DNA of 64,000 nt from assembly GCA_007695175.1 (NCBI GenBank), contig REEH01000133.1, positions 1-64,000 on the forward strand. Direction: 5' to 3'. Within the stretch, counting starts at the first letter, position 1. The number at the start of each line of letters is the position of its first letter. Of the stretch, positions 34,207 to 43,759 are shown piece after piece. The position numbers and the translations under genes are program-made. The notes under the pieces were generated by a model. It ran no database searches. It saw nothing but the letters and a program-made list of their open reading frames with translations, and was not told the DNA's origin. Source of the DNA: Spirochaetaceae bacterium (lineage in GTDB: Bacteria > Spirochaetota > Spirochaetia > DSM-27196 > Alkalispirochaetaceae).

Positions 34207-36687
34207 TTACACGCCCTCCCGGTAGCGCCGGGCGAGTTCCCCGTTTGTCTGTACCGTCGTCACCTGGTGACCCGGCAGGGGCAGAATCTTCTCGTGTATC
34301 GCGTCCAGGAACCATTCCTTCTGCGGAAAGAAGAGATCCTCCAGCTCCGAGGCGGGGGTGATCCAGTTGCGTGAACCCACCACAACGGGAGGCGCGTCAA
34401 GATAATCAAAGGCGAGTTGTGTGACCACCCCGGCCAGGGAGTAGAGGAAGCTGCCCCGCTCAACCGCATCGGAAGCCAGCAGGATCCGTCCCGTCTTCCG
34501 GACCGACTCCAGTATTACCTCCGGATCGAGAGGATTGATGAAGCGTGCATCGATCACCTCCGCGGAGAGACCGTACTTCTCCTGCAGGATATCCGCCGCC
34601 TCCAGGGCGCGGTAAAGCGTCGCCCCCACCGTGAGGATCGTCAGATCCGTTCCGGCCCGCTTGATGTCCGGCTGTCCCTCGGGGATCTCGTAGTATCCCT
34701 CGGGGACGCCACCCTGGTGAAACAGTTCTCCCACGTCGTAGATGCGCTGGCTCTCAAAGAAGACCACCGGATCCGTTCCGGCCAGGGCGAGATTGAGCAT
34801 GCCCTTGGCATCGTAGGGGGTGCTGGGAAAATAGACCTTCAGACCAGGGATGTGGGCGGTGATGCTGGACCAGTCCTGCGAATGCTGTGCACCGTACTTG
34901 CTTCCCACCGAGACTCGCACCACCAGCGGCATCTTGAGAACCCCGGCGCTCATGGACTGCCACTTGGACATCTGGTTGAAGATCTCGTCTCCGGCGCGAC
35001 CCATGAAGTCGTTGTACATCAGTTCCACTACGGCGCGACCGCCGCAAAGGGCGTACCCCACGCCGCTGCCCACGATGGCGCCCTCGGAGATGGATGCGTT
35101 GAAGAGCCGGTGATAGGGCAGCGCCTCCGTAAGGCCCCGGTACACCGCAAAGGCACCGCCCCAGTCGCGGTTCTCCTCGCCGTAGGCTACCATGGTCGGG
35201 TCCTTGTAGAAGCGGTGGATCATCGCTTCAAAGAGACCGTCCCGGAGCTGATACGTTTTCATCCTCGAAACGGGTTTGCCCTCTCCGTCAAGGGCGAAGC
35301 GCTCCTTGCCGGCGAGCTGTTTCACCCGGGGGTTTTCCTCCAGCGGTATGAGCACTTCCGGTTCTGCCTCCGAGAGGGCCTCGGCTTTGGTGTTACTGAA
35401 CATGTAGCGCCCGATATCCTCGCCCTTCATGCGGGGACTCTTCTCCAGGTCCACCGCGAGACTCGTTGCCCGGATCAGTTTCTCCCGGATGCGGTTGTCC
35501 AGTTCCGACAGATCGGTTTCCCGGGCGATACCGTTTTTCAGCAGGTACTCCCGGTAGCCGGCGATGGCGTCCGTTTCCTTCCACAGCTCCAGTTCCTCCC
35601 GGGAACGGTAGGTGGATGCATCGGAGGGGGAGTGGCCGCTGACACGGTATGTTACCGTATCAAGCAGGACGGGACCCCGACCCTGGGCGAGAACGTTCTT
35701 TTTCCGCGTGATCGCGTCCGCCACCGCCAGCGGGTTGTACCCGTCCACCCGCTCCGCGTGCATGTTCTCCGGGTTTACTCCTGCCCCCAGTCGCGCCAGA
35801 ACCTGGAAACCCATCGTTTCGCCCACGGGCTGACCGCCCATTCCGTAGAAGTTGTTGAAAAAATTGAAGATCATCGGGGGTGCGCCGCCCAGATCTTCCG
35901 GCCAGAGCGTGCGGTACTGCTCCATGGCGGCGATCATCATGCCTTCCCAGACCGGTCCGCACCCGGCGGAGGCATCCCCGATGTTCGCGAGAACGACTCC
36001 GGGCTTGCGGTTGATCCGCTTGTAGAGCGCAGCTCCTACGGCGATATCGCCGCTTCCGCCCACTATGGCGTTGTTGGGCATGCTGCCGAAGGGGGCAAAG
36101 AAGGCGTGCATCGAACCGCCCAGACCGCGGTTGATACCGGTAACGCGGGCGAAGATTTCCGCCAGCGTGCCGTAGAGGATGAAATCCTCCGCCACGTCCC
36201 GGATGCTCCCCGCTTTTCCGGAATCGCCCGGGCCGCCGCGTCCCGACTCCACAACCCTCAGGATATCGCCGTCCAGGTACGTTTCCATCACCTGCTGCAG
36301 TGCTTTTTCGTCCAGTTTGGCGATGGCGGAGTAACACTTGGCGAGAATCTCTCCGTGACTGCGGTGGCTTCCAAAGATGAAGTCGCTCTCGTCCAGGTTC
36401 ATGGCGAGACCAACGGCGGCGCTCTCCTGCCCGATCGAGAGGTGGGCCGGCCCGGCGTGGTTGTATTCGATACCCTCCCAGGAGCCGGTCATCTTGATAT
36501 CATTCAGCATCGTCTCAAAGAGACGGATCGTAGCCATGTCGTAATAGGCGCGGACGAGTCGTTCCGTCCCGTAGGTCTTCTTTTCCTTCTCGATGTCCGG
36601 CTTGTACTGGTTGAGGGGAATCGGATCAATCTTGAGCTTGTCTCTCTTCCGTACCTGCTCGGGGCTGATTATCTGGTTCTTTGGCAT
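34207..36687 (-). CDS. 2-oxoacid dehydrogenase E1, alpha and beta subunits fused
   Basis: This is the thiamine-diphosphate decarboxylase of a pyruvate- or branched-chain-type dehydrogenase complex. Residues about 30-400 are an E1-alpha ([13 protein letters not shown], ThDP motif [13 protein letters not shown]...[19 protein letters not shown] phosphorylation-loop region); residues about 480-826 are an E1-beta ([39 protein letters not shown]). The fusion gives 826 residues. ATG 36687 has GGGAGAGAG upstream; the frame to 36735 is extra. It is the last gene of the DeoR-E2-E3-E1 operon. Substrate could be pyruvate, acetoin or a branched-chain keto acid. Confidence 0.92.
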   Translation of the reverse strand: MPKNQIISPEQVRKRDKLKIDPIPLNQYKPDIEKEKKTYGTERLVRAYYDMATIRLFETMLNDIKMTGSWEGIEYNHAGPAHLSIGQESAAVGLAMNLDESDFIFGSHRSHGEILAKCYSAIAKLDEKALQQVMETYLDGDILRVVESGRGGPGDSGKAGSIRDVAEDFILYGTLAEIFARVTGINRGLGGSMHAFFAPFGSMPNNAIVGGSGDIAVGAALYKRINRKPGVVLANIGDASAGCGPVWEGMMIAAMEQYRTLWPEDLGGAPPMIFNFFNNFYGMGGQPVGETMGFQVLARLGAGVNPENMHAERVDGYNPLAVADAITRKKNVLAQGRGPVLLDTVTYRVSGHSPSDASTYRSREELELWKETDAIAGYREYLLKNGIARETDLSELDNRIREKLIRATSLAVDLEKSPRMKGEDIGRYMFSNTKAEALSEAEPEVLIPLEENPRVKQLAGKERFALDGEGKPVSRMKTYQLRDGLFEAMIHRFYKDPTMVAYGEENRDWGGAFAVYRGLTEALPYHRLFNASISEGAIVGSGVGYALCGGRAVVELMYNDFMGRAGDEIFNQMSKWQSMSAGVLKMPLVVRVSVGSKYGAQHSQDWSSITAHIPGLKVYFPSTPYDAKGMLNLALAGTDPVVFFESQRIYDVGELFHQGGVPEGYYEIPEGQPDIKRAGTDLTILTVGATLYRALEAADILQEKYGLSAEVIDARFINPLDPEVILESVRKTGRILLASDAVERGSFLYSLAGVVTQLAFDYLDAPPVVVGSRNWITPASELEDLFFPQKEWFLDAIHEKILPLPGHQVTTVQTNGELARRYREGV

Positions 36688-36755
36688 CGTTCTCTCTCCC
36701 TGTATGTATTTGAATGCTCTCTCTCGCCACCGCAAACCGGGCGGCGCCTGCTTGT

Positions 36756-36800
36756 CTGTATTCGGTCTCCCTGCATCCGGCCCCCCTGCATCCGGCCCCT
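36756..36800. repeat. Three 15-base tandem repeats between E3 and E1 genes
   Basis: CTGCATCCGGCCCCC (36771-36785) is followed by a copy differing only in the last base (36786-36800) and preceded by a degenerate copy CTGTATTCGGTCTCC (36756-36770). The repeats lie in the 115-base spacer of the operon. Confidence 0.8.
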
Positions 36801-36802
36801 CA

Positions 36803-38275
36803 TCAGAGAGCGACCGCCCACGCAGCGTCGCGAATCGCCTCGCTGACCGTGGGGTGGGGGAATATAACCTCCCGGATATCCTGTACCCGCATACCTGCTT
36901 CGATCATCGCCGCGGCGCTGTGGATTATTTCTCCCACGCCGCTGCCGAGCATCTGCACACCCAGCAGGCGTCCGTCCCGCTCGTCCACGGTGATCGAAAC
37001 CGTTCCCTTCTCACGGGGGTTCTCCGCCAGATAGCGACCGCTCACCTGGAGGGGGAGGGTGGCTGTGCGCACGGGATATCCCTTTTCCCGCGCTTCTCCC
37101 GGGTTGAGGCCGCAACCGGCAACTTCCGGGGCGGTGAAAACGACCCAGGGGACCGCCTCGTACCGCATGCGGTTGGGATGGGGCGATCGATGGATGGTGC
37201 CGGAAGCGCTACCGCCGCCGGAGGCGCCGCCGCCTGACCTTGTCGTGACACCTTCTCCCGCTGCACCCTCCCGGAACATATGAGCCACCGCAACCTCACC
37301 CTGCCGGTACGCCACGTGCGCCAGGAGAATCCGGCCGGTTATGTCGCCGGCGGCGTACACGTCGGGCAGGTTGGTGCGCATGTACTCGTCCACCACAACG
37401 CTACCGTTCTGGAGAGCGACCCCTGCTTCCCCCAGTTTCTCCTCCCGCGCACGGGAGACGCGACCGGTGGAGAGAAGAATCAGGTCGGCCTCAATCGATT
37501 CGGTGTCTTTCCTGACCGCGCTGCCTCCGGCTTCCGAGATATGCACCGTTCCGCCCTCTATCCTGTCCACCCGGTACCCCAGGCGGTATTCCACGCCCCG
37601 AATGTGGCGTCGCAGATTCTGGGCCATCTCCGGTTCCAGCATGGGAATGATCTCCGGCATCATTTCCACCACCGTCACGGCGGAGCCGATCGAAGCGAAG
37701 AGGGAGGCAAACTCCATGCCGATGTACCCACCGCCGATGATCACCAGCCGTGCCGGGGTATGTTCGATCTCCAGAATCTCCCTGCTCGTGAGGACCCGGG
37801 GGTTGTCGGCCATACCGGGAATGGGGGGGCGGGCGGCGGAGCTGCCCTGGGCGAGCAGGATATTCCGGCCCCGGATCTCCTCTCCCTCCACCCGGACGAC
37901 GCCGGGCCGCAGGAATTCGCCCCGGGCGGAACGGACCTCCACGCGAGCGTGCTTCATCTGGCCCAGGATCCCCTTCTGCAGGGTGGCGATCACCTTGTTC
38001 TTGTGCTTCATGGCGGTGGCAAGGTCAAACCGGACGTTGTCCACGCTCACACCGAAGGTCTCTCCCGCTTTGGCCTGCTTGTAGAGCTTGGCTCCGTAGA
38101 GCAGCGTCTTGGTGGGGATACACCCCTCGTTGAGACACGTCCCGCCGATGGCTCGTTCCTCCAGGAGGAGCACCGATTTGCCCAGGGCTCCCGCCCGTTC
38201 CGCCGCGATGTATCCGGCGGGACCGCCGCCGAGGATTATCAGATCGTATTCTGAGGTCTTCACTGTTGAACTCAT
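36803..38275 (-). CDS. lpdA: Dihydrolipoyl dehydrogenase (E3)
   Basis: This flavoprotein reoxidises the lipoyl arms of the complex with NAD. FAD-binding [20 protein letters not shown] is followed by the redox disulfide C47/C52 ([14 protein letters not shown]), the NAD site [16 protein letters not shown], and the C-terminal HPTVSEAI with the catalytic His. At 490 residues it is about 25 longer than usual because of a Gly/Ser-rich insertion at about residues 338-372 ([14 protein letters not shown]) before [21 protein letters not shown] precedes the start. It lies between the E2 and E1 genes. Confidence 0.95.
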   Translation of the reverse strand: MSSTVKTSEYDLIILGGGPAGYIAAERAGALGKSVLLLEERAIGGTCLNEGCIPTKTLLYGAKLYKQAKAGETFGVSVDNVRFDLATAMKHKNKVIATLQKGILGQMKHARVEVRSARGEFLRPGVVRVEGEEIRGRNILLAQGSSAARPPIPGMADNPRVLTSREILEIEHTPARLVIIGGGYIGMEFASLFASIGSAVTVVEMMPEIIPMLEPEMAQNLRRHIRGVEYRLGYRVDRIEGGTVHISEAGGSAVRKDTESIEADLILLSTGRVSRAREEKLGEAGVALQNGSVVVDEYMRTNLPDVYAAGDITGRILLAHVAYRQGEVAVAHMFREGAAGEGVTTRSGGGASGGGSASGTIHRSPHPNRMRYEAVPWVVFTAPEVAGCGLNPGEAREKGYPVRTATLPLQVSGRYLAENPREKGTVSITVDERDGRLLGVQMLGSGVGEIIHSAAAMIEAGMRVQDIREVIFPHPTVSEAIRDAAWAVAL

Positions 38276-38332
38276 GGATGTACTCTTTCCCTTTCCTTTC
38301 CGTATTCCCTCGAGAATCCCTTCTCCCGGAAC

Positions 38333-39697
38333 TCAGCGTGCCAGGAGCAGATCGAACCGCGCGATCCGCCGGGAGAGTTCCTGCAGGAAGCGTGCCGCCG
38401 GTGCGCCGTCCACTGCCTGGTGGTCGACGGTGAGGGAGAGTCCGAGGTGGGGGACGTGGTCAACCGTACCCTCCCGCGTTGCAACCGCTTTCAGGGAGAT
38501 CGTGTTGATTCCCAGGATCGCCACCTGGGGCGGGTTGAGAACGGGCGTGAAGTACTCCACGCCGAACGATCCCAGGTTGGTAACGGTGAAGGTGCCCGGT
38601 GAGAGATCATCGGATGTAGCCTTCCCGCCGGTACAGCGGCCGGCCAGCTCCTTTATCCGGGTACTCAGCGCACCCAGGGAGATCGTATCTGCTCCCGCTA
38701 TGGTGGGCACCATCAGGCCCCGTTCCGTGTCCACCGCAAAGGACAGGTCCACCCGGGAGAATCGTCGGATAACCCTTTCCAGGAAATGAGCGTTCATCTC
38801 CGGAAAGTCCCGGAGCGTCCGGGCGGCGGCGTACATAACCATGTCGTTGATCGTCACGTTCTCGAGACCCAGAGAGGAGCCATCCTGCTTGAACCGTGCC
38901 CGCAGGGTCTGTAACGCCCGGGCGTCGGCGCTTCCGTGGAGCGTGAACTGAGCCGTGGAGGCGAGGGATGCGTGCATGCGCTCGGCGATCACCTTGCGGA
39001 TACCCTGCACAGGGAACTCCGTCACTTCCCCGGGGACGGAGGTCGGGGTGGCGCCCCTTTCCGGGGTGACCCGCTCACGTCCGGCCGCCTTATCGGCCGC
39101 CCTTTCCACACCGAGGGTGCCGCTCCGGAGGGCATCGTTCACGTCCCGTTCGATGACGCGGCCCCCAGGTCCGGTCCCGGCCAGGTTATTCAAAGCGCCG
39201 GAATCGACACTTGCCGCGGCGGCGCGCATTCTTGCCCGGGGCGAAGCGCCCGGGACTGATCGTGCCGCGTCCGTCGGAATCCCGGGAGGTGCCGGCGATT
39301 CGGCGGCGGGGGCGGACGCCGTGGCGGGGGCTCCCGCCGCGGGCGTCGCCGGCTCGGCAGGGGCCTCCGTCGCAGTGGCCGCAGGAGCCGCGGCCGGTGC
39401 CGGAGCCGCAGGAGCCGCGGCCGGCTCGCTACCCGAGGAAAACTGCTCAACGGACTCGCCCGGTGCACCGATTACGACTATCGCCGTCTTCACGGGGACC
39501 TCGTCACCCTCCTGTACGAGGTGCTTCAGTACGGTACCCGACGCGGTTGATTCAACCTCCATCGTGGTCTTGTCCGTTTCAACCTCGCAGAGGACCTCTC
39601 CCGTTTCCACCGTTTCGCCTTCCGCTTTGTTCCACTGCAGCAGGATCACGCTCTCCACGGAGTTTCCCTGTTGCGGAAGAAGTACTGTTTCAGCCAT
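38333..39697 (-). CDS. Dihydrolipoamide acyltransferase (E2)
   Basis: This is the core acyltransferase of the complex (454 residues). The lipoyl domain (1-80) has ETDKTTMEVES with lipoylated Lys43; a long Ala/Pro-rich linker follows (about 95-160); the peripheral-subunit-binding domain begins SPRARMRAAAASV; the catalytic domain ends with HQAVDGAPAARFLQEL, containing the active-site His and Asp. Its ATG shares an A with the DeoR stop (TAATG) and its GAGGGGG ribosome site lies inside that gene, so the two are coupled. Acyl specificity is not clear from sequence. Confidence 0.93.
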   Translation of the reverse strand: MAETVLLPQQGNSVESVILLQWNKAEGETVETGEVLCEVETDKTTMEVESTASGTVLKHLVQEGDEVPVKTAIVVIGAPGESVEQFSSGSEPAAAPAAPAPAAAPAATATEAPAEPATPAAGAPATASAPAAESPAPPGIPTDAARSVPGASPRARMRAAAASVDSGALNNLAGTGPGGRVIERDVNDALRSGTLGVERAADKAAGRERVTPERGATPTSVPGEVTEFPVQGIRKVIAERMHASLASTAQFTLHGSADARALQTLRARFKQDGSSLGLENVTINDMVMYAAARTLRDFPEMNAHFLERVIRRFSRVDLSFAVDTERGLMVPTIAGADTISLGALSTRIKELAGRCTGGKATSDDLSPGTFTVTNLGSFGVEYFTPVLNPPQVAILGINTISLKAVATREGTVDHVPHLGLSLTVDHQAVDGAPAARFLQELSRRIARFDLLLAR

Positions 39698-40485
39698 TAT
39701 TCCCCCTCGATTTTGCTTTTAGAATCCATGCCTGCCCGTATTACACGGGGGCCCTCGTTCTCGATCTCCCGGACCGCCTCCAGGGGCAGTCCGGCGTCCA
39801 CGATCAGAATATCCACCCTGCTGAGGGGCAGGACCGATACGAAACCGTTTCCGTTGTATTTGCTGCTGTCCGCGAGAAGAACTACCCTGTCCGCGGCGGT
39901 TGCCATAGCCTTGACGATTTCCGCCCCCTCCACGAGATGCGTGGAAAGACCGTTGCGGGGAGAAAAGCCGTCCGTTCCGACAAATGCGGTCCGTACGTGA
40001 AACCTGCGGATGTGCTCCAGGGCCAGGGGGCCCACGACGCTCTCCGTGGCGGGGCGGTACTCGCCGCCCACTACCTGCACCCGCAACCCGGGGTTTCCGC
40101 GGCTATGGGCGAGAGCAAGGGTATTGTTGGTAACCAGACTCACATCCCGCTTGCCCAGAAGATACCGCACCACCATAGCGGTGGTCGTGCCGGCCTCAAT
40201 CATTATCGTGTCCCCATCCGCGACGAGACCCGCCGCGGCCTCCGCGATGAGTCGTTTCTCCGGCTGCCGGCGCTGCTCCCGCTCGATTATTTCCGGGTGG
40301 ATCGTCGGAACGGCACCGCCCCGGACGCGGTAGAGATACCCCTTTTCTCCGAGCCCGTTGAGATAGGCCCGCATGGTGACGGTTGATACGGAAAGGCGGC
40401 CGGCCAGATCACCGACGCCGAGATTCGGATCCGCCACGAGCAGCGCGAGTATTTGCTCTTCTTTTTCGTTTAGCCGTGGTATCAT
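39697..40485 (-). CDS. DeoR/GlpR-family regulator, first gene of the 2-oxoacid dehydrogenase operon
   Basis: The helix-turn-helix (NLGVGDLAGRLSVSTVTMRAYL) is followed by YRVRGGAVP and an ISOCOT effector domain with IEAGTTTAMVVRYLL, VTNNTLALA, AFVGTDGFSPRNG and LLADSSKYN. ATG 40485 gives 262 residues starting MIPRLNEKEEQILALL, the usual opening; the frame to 40587 overlaps the promoter. It is co-transcribed with, and coupled to, the E2 gene. A 13-base palindrome between promoter and start suggests autoregulation, presumably by a phosphorylated sugar intermediate. Confidence 0.9.
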   Translation of the reverse strand: MIPRLNEKEEQILALLVADPNLGVGDLAGRLSVSTVTMRAYLNGLGEKGYLYRVRGGAVPTIHPEIIEREQRRQPEKRLIAEAAAGLVADGDTIMIEAGTTTAMVVRYLLGKRDVSLVTNNTLALAHSRGNPGLRVQVVGGEYRPATESVVGPLALEHIRRFHVRTAFVGTDGFSPRNGLSTHLVEGAEIVKAMATAADRVVLLADSSKYNGNGFVSVLPLSRVDILIVDAGLPLEAVREIENEGPRVIRAGMDSKSKIEGE

Positions 40486-40491
40486 AACTGA

Positions 40492-40504
40492 TAGTACCGT
40501 ACTA
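40492..40504. promoter_or_regulatory. Palindromic operator before the DeoR-type gene
   Basis: TAGTAC-C-GTACTA is a perfect 13-base palindrome located just downstream of the -10 box and seven bases from the start codon, a position fit for autorepression. A second inverted repeat, CCATA...TATGG (40522-40539), spans the promoter spacer. Confidence 0.6.
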
Positions 40505-40513
40505 CGTAAGGAT

Positions 40514-40542
40514 ACTATAAGCCATAAGAAAGTATATGGCAA
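40514..40542 (-). promoter_or_regulatory. Promoter of DeoR-E2-E3-E1 operon
   Basis: On the minus strand TTGCCA (40542-40537), exactly 17 bases and TATAGT (40519-40514) give a start near 40507 and a leader of about 20 bases that contains the palindrome. Confidence 0.65.
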
Positions 40543-40618
40543 GCCTACAGTAAGCAGTCTTCCGGAAATTCTCCTGAGCGTAGACATTTTCTCCGTCTCC
40601 TGTTACCAACAGGAACTG

Positions 40619-41881
40619 ATGAAACCCGGAGTACGTCGAGCGGTACTGGCCCTCTTCCTCTTTTTGCTGCTTTCCCCTTTCTCCACGGCCGACGAACGAG
40701 CGCCGGACGTCCGGGAGGAGACGCTTTTCGGAGTCGCCCCGCCGGAGATTGAATACGCTCCGGCAGCGGTTGTTATGGATTTCGATACCGGCGAGATACT
40801 CTATGCCCGCAATCCCGATGCACGCCGCGTTCCGGCATCCCTCACCAAACTCGTAACGATTTACACCGCCTTGAACGCATCCCGGGAGGGACGGTTCCCT
40901 CTGGAGGAGGCGCTGCCTGTTGATCCCCGCGCATACGCGAGCGCGATGGCTCCCGGAAGTTCGCTCATGTTCCTCGGTCCCGACCAGCTTGTCAGTGGCT
41001 GGGATCTTCTCCGCGGGCTTGCCGTATCCTCGGGAAACGACGCGGCAGTGGAGGTTGCTCTGCGCGTTTCCGGGTCCGTCGGGGCCTTTGCCGCGGCTAT
41101 GAACGGCGCGATGCACGCCCTCGGTCTTTCCTCACTCTACTTTGAGGAAGCGGCGGGGTTGAGTCCGGGGAACAGGGTCACTGCCCGGGAGATGGCGATC
41201 TTCACGCGGATCCTGATCGCGCAGTGGCCGGAGACGCTGGATACGCTTTTCACGCTGCCGCATTTTGCCTACCCCCAGGCGCACCACTATTCGCGATCGG
41301 TCATGCAGGGAGGGACGATCCTCCAGCACAACAGGAATGCACTCCTGGACCGGTATCCGGGAGCGGATGGGCTCAAGACGGGATACACCAGTGCGGCCGG
41401 GTACAATCTTGCCGCTACGGCGGTCCGTGAGGGCCGACGCCTCGTGGTGGTGGTTCTTGGTATCGATGCACCCGATCACATCGAGGGATCGCAGCGCCGC
41501 ACCGCCGACGCGATCACCCTCCTGGACTGGGGATTCGAGAACTTCCGGACCATCACGCCTGCGCGTCCCGACCCGGGAACACTGAAAGTGCTGGGAGGGA
41601 GAGAGCGGACGGTGGCCCTCGCTGTGCCGGAACCTCCCCCGCTGGTCCTGCCCTCAGAGGCCGTGGGTCTGCTCCGGGGCGAGATAGAGCTCCCTGACTA
41701 CGCGTGGGCTCCCCTGGGAGAGGGAGAACGGGCCGGTTCCGTCCGTTATCTCCTGGCGGATCAGGTTCTGGCGGAGATTCCGATCGTCTATCGCGTTCCG
41801 GTGGAGGAGGGGCATTTTTTCCGGCGTTTGTGGGACCGGCTCAGCCTCTGGTTTTCGGATCTGGCTGCACGATTTCGTTAG
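40619..41881 (+). CDS. D-alanyl-D-alanine carboxypeptidase (PBP5/DacA family)
   Basis: This exported penicillin-binding protein trims the terminal D-Ala of peptidoglycan stem peptides. A signal peptide (RRAVLALFLFLLLSPFSTA) is followed by the three catalytic motifs: S74-L-T-K77, SSGN (about residue 140) and LKTGYTSAAG (about 251). The C-terminal beta-rich PBP5-C domain and an amphipathic tail (HFFRRLWDRLSLWFSDLA) for membrane attachment follow. AGGA precedes ATG 40619; the frame upstream to 40373 covers the divergent regulator. 420 residues. Confidence 0.94.
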   Translation: MKPGVRRAVLALFLFLLLSPFSTADERAPDVREETLFGVAPPEIEYAPAAVVMDFDTGEILYARNPDARRVPASLTKLVTIYTALNASREGRFPLEEALPVDPRAYASAMAPGSSLMFLGPDQLVSGWDLLRGLAVSSGNDAAVEVALRVSGSVGAFAAAMNGAMHALGLSSLYFEEAAGLSPGNRVTAREMAIFTRILIAQWPETLDTLFTLPHFAYPQAHHYSRSVMQGGTILQHNRNALLDRYPGADGLKTGYTSAAGYNLAATAVREGRRLVVVVLGIDAPDHIEGSQRRTADAITLLDWGFENFRTITPARPDPGTLKVLGGRERTVALAVPEPPPLVLPSEAVGLLRGEIELPDYAWAPLGEGERAGSVRYLLADQVLAEIPIVYRVPVEEGHFFRRLWDRLSLWFSDLAARFR

Positions 41882-41891
41882 CAGCGCTCAC

Positions 41892-42854
41892 CTAATCGGC
41901 GGGGTTCTCCAGAGAGCTTGAACGCCGACTGTCGCTCAGTACGCCCCGGAAGTCGAAGAGGCTGGAATAACCCTTGCGTCGCATCCACCCGTGGAGCGTC
42001 GAGATGTGTTCCGTGACGATACTCCGGGCGCGTTCCTCCAGGGGCTGAGTTACCGGGAGGACCGCCAGCGTCGCTCCGGCGAGCACGCACTCCGTAAGCG
42101 CGCTGACCCTGTCCGCCGGTATCCGTGCCGCCAGGTGCGGCGTGACACGCCGATACAGAACGTGCAGCGCCGCCAGAGCGTTCATGTAGGCGGCATCACT
42201 CCTCCGACCCTCAAGCGATACGGAATCGGTGGTACCTGAATCCGCGTCGATCGTCGTGAGGTAGTCTGACCCGGTGAGCACCACGCCCTTGGCACTGCTC
42301 TCACCGAGGCTCTGCACGAGAGTCTGCATCCCGTAGGGAGCAGCCACGAGCCGAACCACCACGGGAGTGTCGATCCGCGTTGCTACGAGACCGGTGGTGC
42401 GAATAATTTCCTTCTCGATGCGATCGGAGCGGCTGGTACGCCAGTCCTTCTCCGAAAGGGGATGAAGTTCAATCGCCGATGCTCCGGCGTTGCTCATCAT
42501 GTGAGCTGTGTTCACCCACTGATTCCTGCGAGCGCACTGGAGGGACGCTATAACGGGTACGGAGGTCACCTCCGCGATCTCCGCGATTTTTTCCAGATAC
42601 GCGTCGCGATTCATATCGCGGCGGATTCTCTCGCTCTCCCGACGGGCGGCATCGTTTACGTTGTTCTCCGCCATCTCCGAAGGGTCAGCTTCCCAGTCCA
42701 GACGGGTTTCGTTCAATGGAGGGAGCAGAAAGGCTCCGATACCTGCTTCCGCAAGATCAGCGACGGTATCCTGCTGTGGTATCTCATCACAGAACTCCAC
42801 GATGAGGGGGCTTGCCAGGGCAAGTCCGGCGAACGTTACGTTGAGATCGGCCAT
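41892..42854 (-). CDS. Dihydroorotate-dehydrogenase-like flavoprotein
   Basis: This TIM-barrel protein (320 residues) resembles the dihydroorotate-dehydrogenase-like proteins of many bacteria: VTFAGLALASPLIVEFC at the start, SVPVIASLQCARRNQWVNTA, AGASAIELHPL and PVVVRLVAAPYGMQTLVQSL. It lacks the full set of pyrimidine-pathway neighbours and the classic substrate loop, so true orotate production is doubtful. ATG 42854 starts the first strand; the frame to 43004 crosses the promoter region. Convergent with dacA and divergent from sod. Confidence 0.7.
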   Translation of the reverse strand: MADLNVTFAGLALASPLIVEFCDEIPQQDTVADLAEAGIGAFLLPPLNETRLDWEADPSEMAENNVNDAARRESERIRRDMNRDAYLEKIAEIAEVTSVPVIASLQCARRNQWVNTAHMMSNAGASAIELHPLSEKDWRTSRSDRIEKEIIRTTGLVATRIDTPVVVRLVAAPYGMQTLVQSLGESSAKGVVLTGSDYLTTIDADSGTTDSVSLEGRRSDAAYMNALAALHVLYRRVTPHLAARIPADRVSALTECVLAGATLAVLPVTQPLEERARSIVTEHISTLHGWMRRKGYSSLFDFRGVLSDSRRSSSLENPAD

Positions 42855-42863
42855 TGCCCGCAG

Positions 42864-42892
42864 AGTATAGAGATGGACGATCCCTTCGGCAA
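42864..42892 (-). promoter_or_regulatory. Promoter of dihydroorotate-dehydrogenase-like gene, leaderless type
   Basis: On the minus strand TTGCCG (42892-42887), exactly 17 bases and TATACT (42869-42864) end nine bases before ATG 42854, where no Shine-Dalgarno is present. Confidence 0.6.
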
Positions 42893-42961
42893 GGTGAATT
42901 ATTGCCGGTAGGAAGAGAGTGTTAGTATTTTGCAGGTACAGTCCAACCTGAGGAGGAAGAA

Positions 42962-43570
42962 ATGGCTTTTGAAACACCGGCATTGCCCTACGCGTACAAT
43001 GCACTGGAACCGCACATCGACGAAGCGACGATGAAGGTTCATCACGATAAGCACCACGTGGCGTATACGACCAAGTTGAACGCAGCGGTGGAGGGAACGG
43101 AATTTGCGTCCATGGATGCGCTGGAGATCCTGACGCGGCTTGACTCGCTGCCCGAGAAGATTCGCGGCGCCGTACGAAATAATGGTGGCGGGCATGTCAA
43201 CCACATTCTCTTTTGGGAAATCATGTCACCCCAGGGTGGCGGTGAACCCACGGGCGAGCTTGCCGACGCCATAAAGAGCGCCTTCGGGAGCTTTGATGCG
43301 TTCAAGGAGCAGTTTTCCGCAGCCGGAGCCAATCGCTTCGGGAGCGGCTGGGCGTGGCTTGTAGTAGCGCCGGGAGGCAAACTGGAGGTGATGAGTACGC
43401 CGAACCAGGACAACCCGATCATGGAGGGCAAAAAGGCGATCCTCGGAATGGACGTGTGGGAACACGCCTATTACCTGAAGTACCAGAATCGTCGCCCTGA
43501 TTACATAAACGCCTTTTTCAACGTAATTAGCTGGGAAGAAGTAGCCCGGAAGTTCCGCGACGCGCGCTGA
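42962..43570 (+). CDS. sodA: Superoxide dismutase, Mn/Fe family (Mn-like)
   Basis: This enzyme dismutates superoxide in the cytoplasm. At 202 residues all four metal ligands are present: H27, H81 ([11 protein letters not shown]), D164 and H168 ([15 protein letters not shown]). The PNQDNP segment at 147-152 carries the Gln position characteristic of manganese forms. A perfect AGGAGGAAG ribosome site precedes ATG 42962, so this gene is normally leadered. It indicates regular oxygen exposure, in keeping with the flavo-diiron protein at 22840. Four large hairpins follow it. Confidence 0.95.
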   Translation: MAFETPALPYAYNALEPHIDEATMKVHHDKHHVAYTTKLNAAVEGTEFASMDALEILTRLDSLPEKIRGAVRNNGGGHVNHILFWEIMSPQGGGEPTGELADAIKSAFGSFDAFKEQFSAAGANRFGSGWAWLVVAPGGKLEVMSTPNQDNPIMEGKKAILGMDVWEHAYYLKYQNRRPDYINAFFNVISWEEVARKFRDAR

Positions 43571-43594
43571 GGGAAAGCGGTTTGGCCCGCGTTC

Positions 43595-43620
43595 CCTGAT
43601 GGGGTTTTCCCGGGATCAGG
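43595..43620. other. Hairpin 1 after sod
   Basis: CCTGAT (43595-43600) and ATCAGG (43615-43620) enclose GGGGTTTTCCC. It is a compact stem-loop without a following T tract, possibly the sod transcript end. Confidence 0.5.
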
Positions 43621-43665
43621 TGTTCTCAAAGTGAAGGGGACAAGTCCCCCTCACTTTGAGAACAC
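43620..43665. repeat. 46-base near-perfect palindrome (REP/MITE-like)
   Basis: TGTTCTCAAAGTGA (43621-43634) is the exact reverse complement of 43651-43664, flanked by one more G/C pair, and the inner GGGGAC/GTCCCC (43636-43641, 43644-43649) closes on a two-base loop. Only one position pair is mismatched. No T tract follows. Such hairpins are often dispersed repeats. Confidence 0.8.
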
Positions 43666-43710
43666 GCCATATCGAGGAGCAAAACCATGCATACCACGGA
43701 AGATTGGGGT

Positions 43711-43757
43711 GCAATTCTAAATGCGGAAGTCGTTCCGACTTTCACATTTAGAATTGC
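43711..43757. repeat. Second long imperfect palindrome
   Basis: GCAATTCTAAATG (43711-43723) and CATTTAGAATTGC (43745-43757) are exact reverse complements, and the interior AAGTCG/CGACTT continues the stem to a three-base loop. GGGG and CCCC outside extend the pairing. Its sequence is unrelated to the 46-base palindrome upstream. Confidence 0.8.
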
Positions 43758-43759
43758 TG

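Noticed and set aside
34417-36846. An 809-codon open frame on the plus strand opposite the E1 gene
   Set aside because: It mirrors the fused E1 gene, is rich in His, Arg and Val as antisense frames of this codon usage are, and has no ribosome site.
43620-43757. The hairpins after sod as ordinary rho-independent terminators
   Set aside because: Neither long palindrome has a T tract on either strand, and there are four consecutive structures; they are reported as repeats instead.
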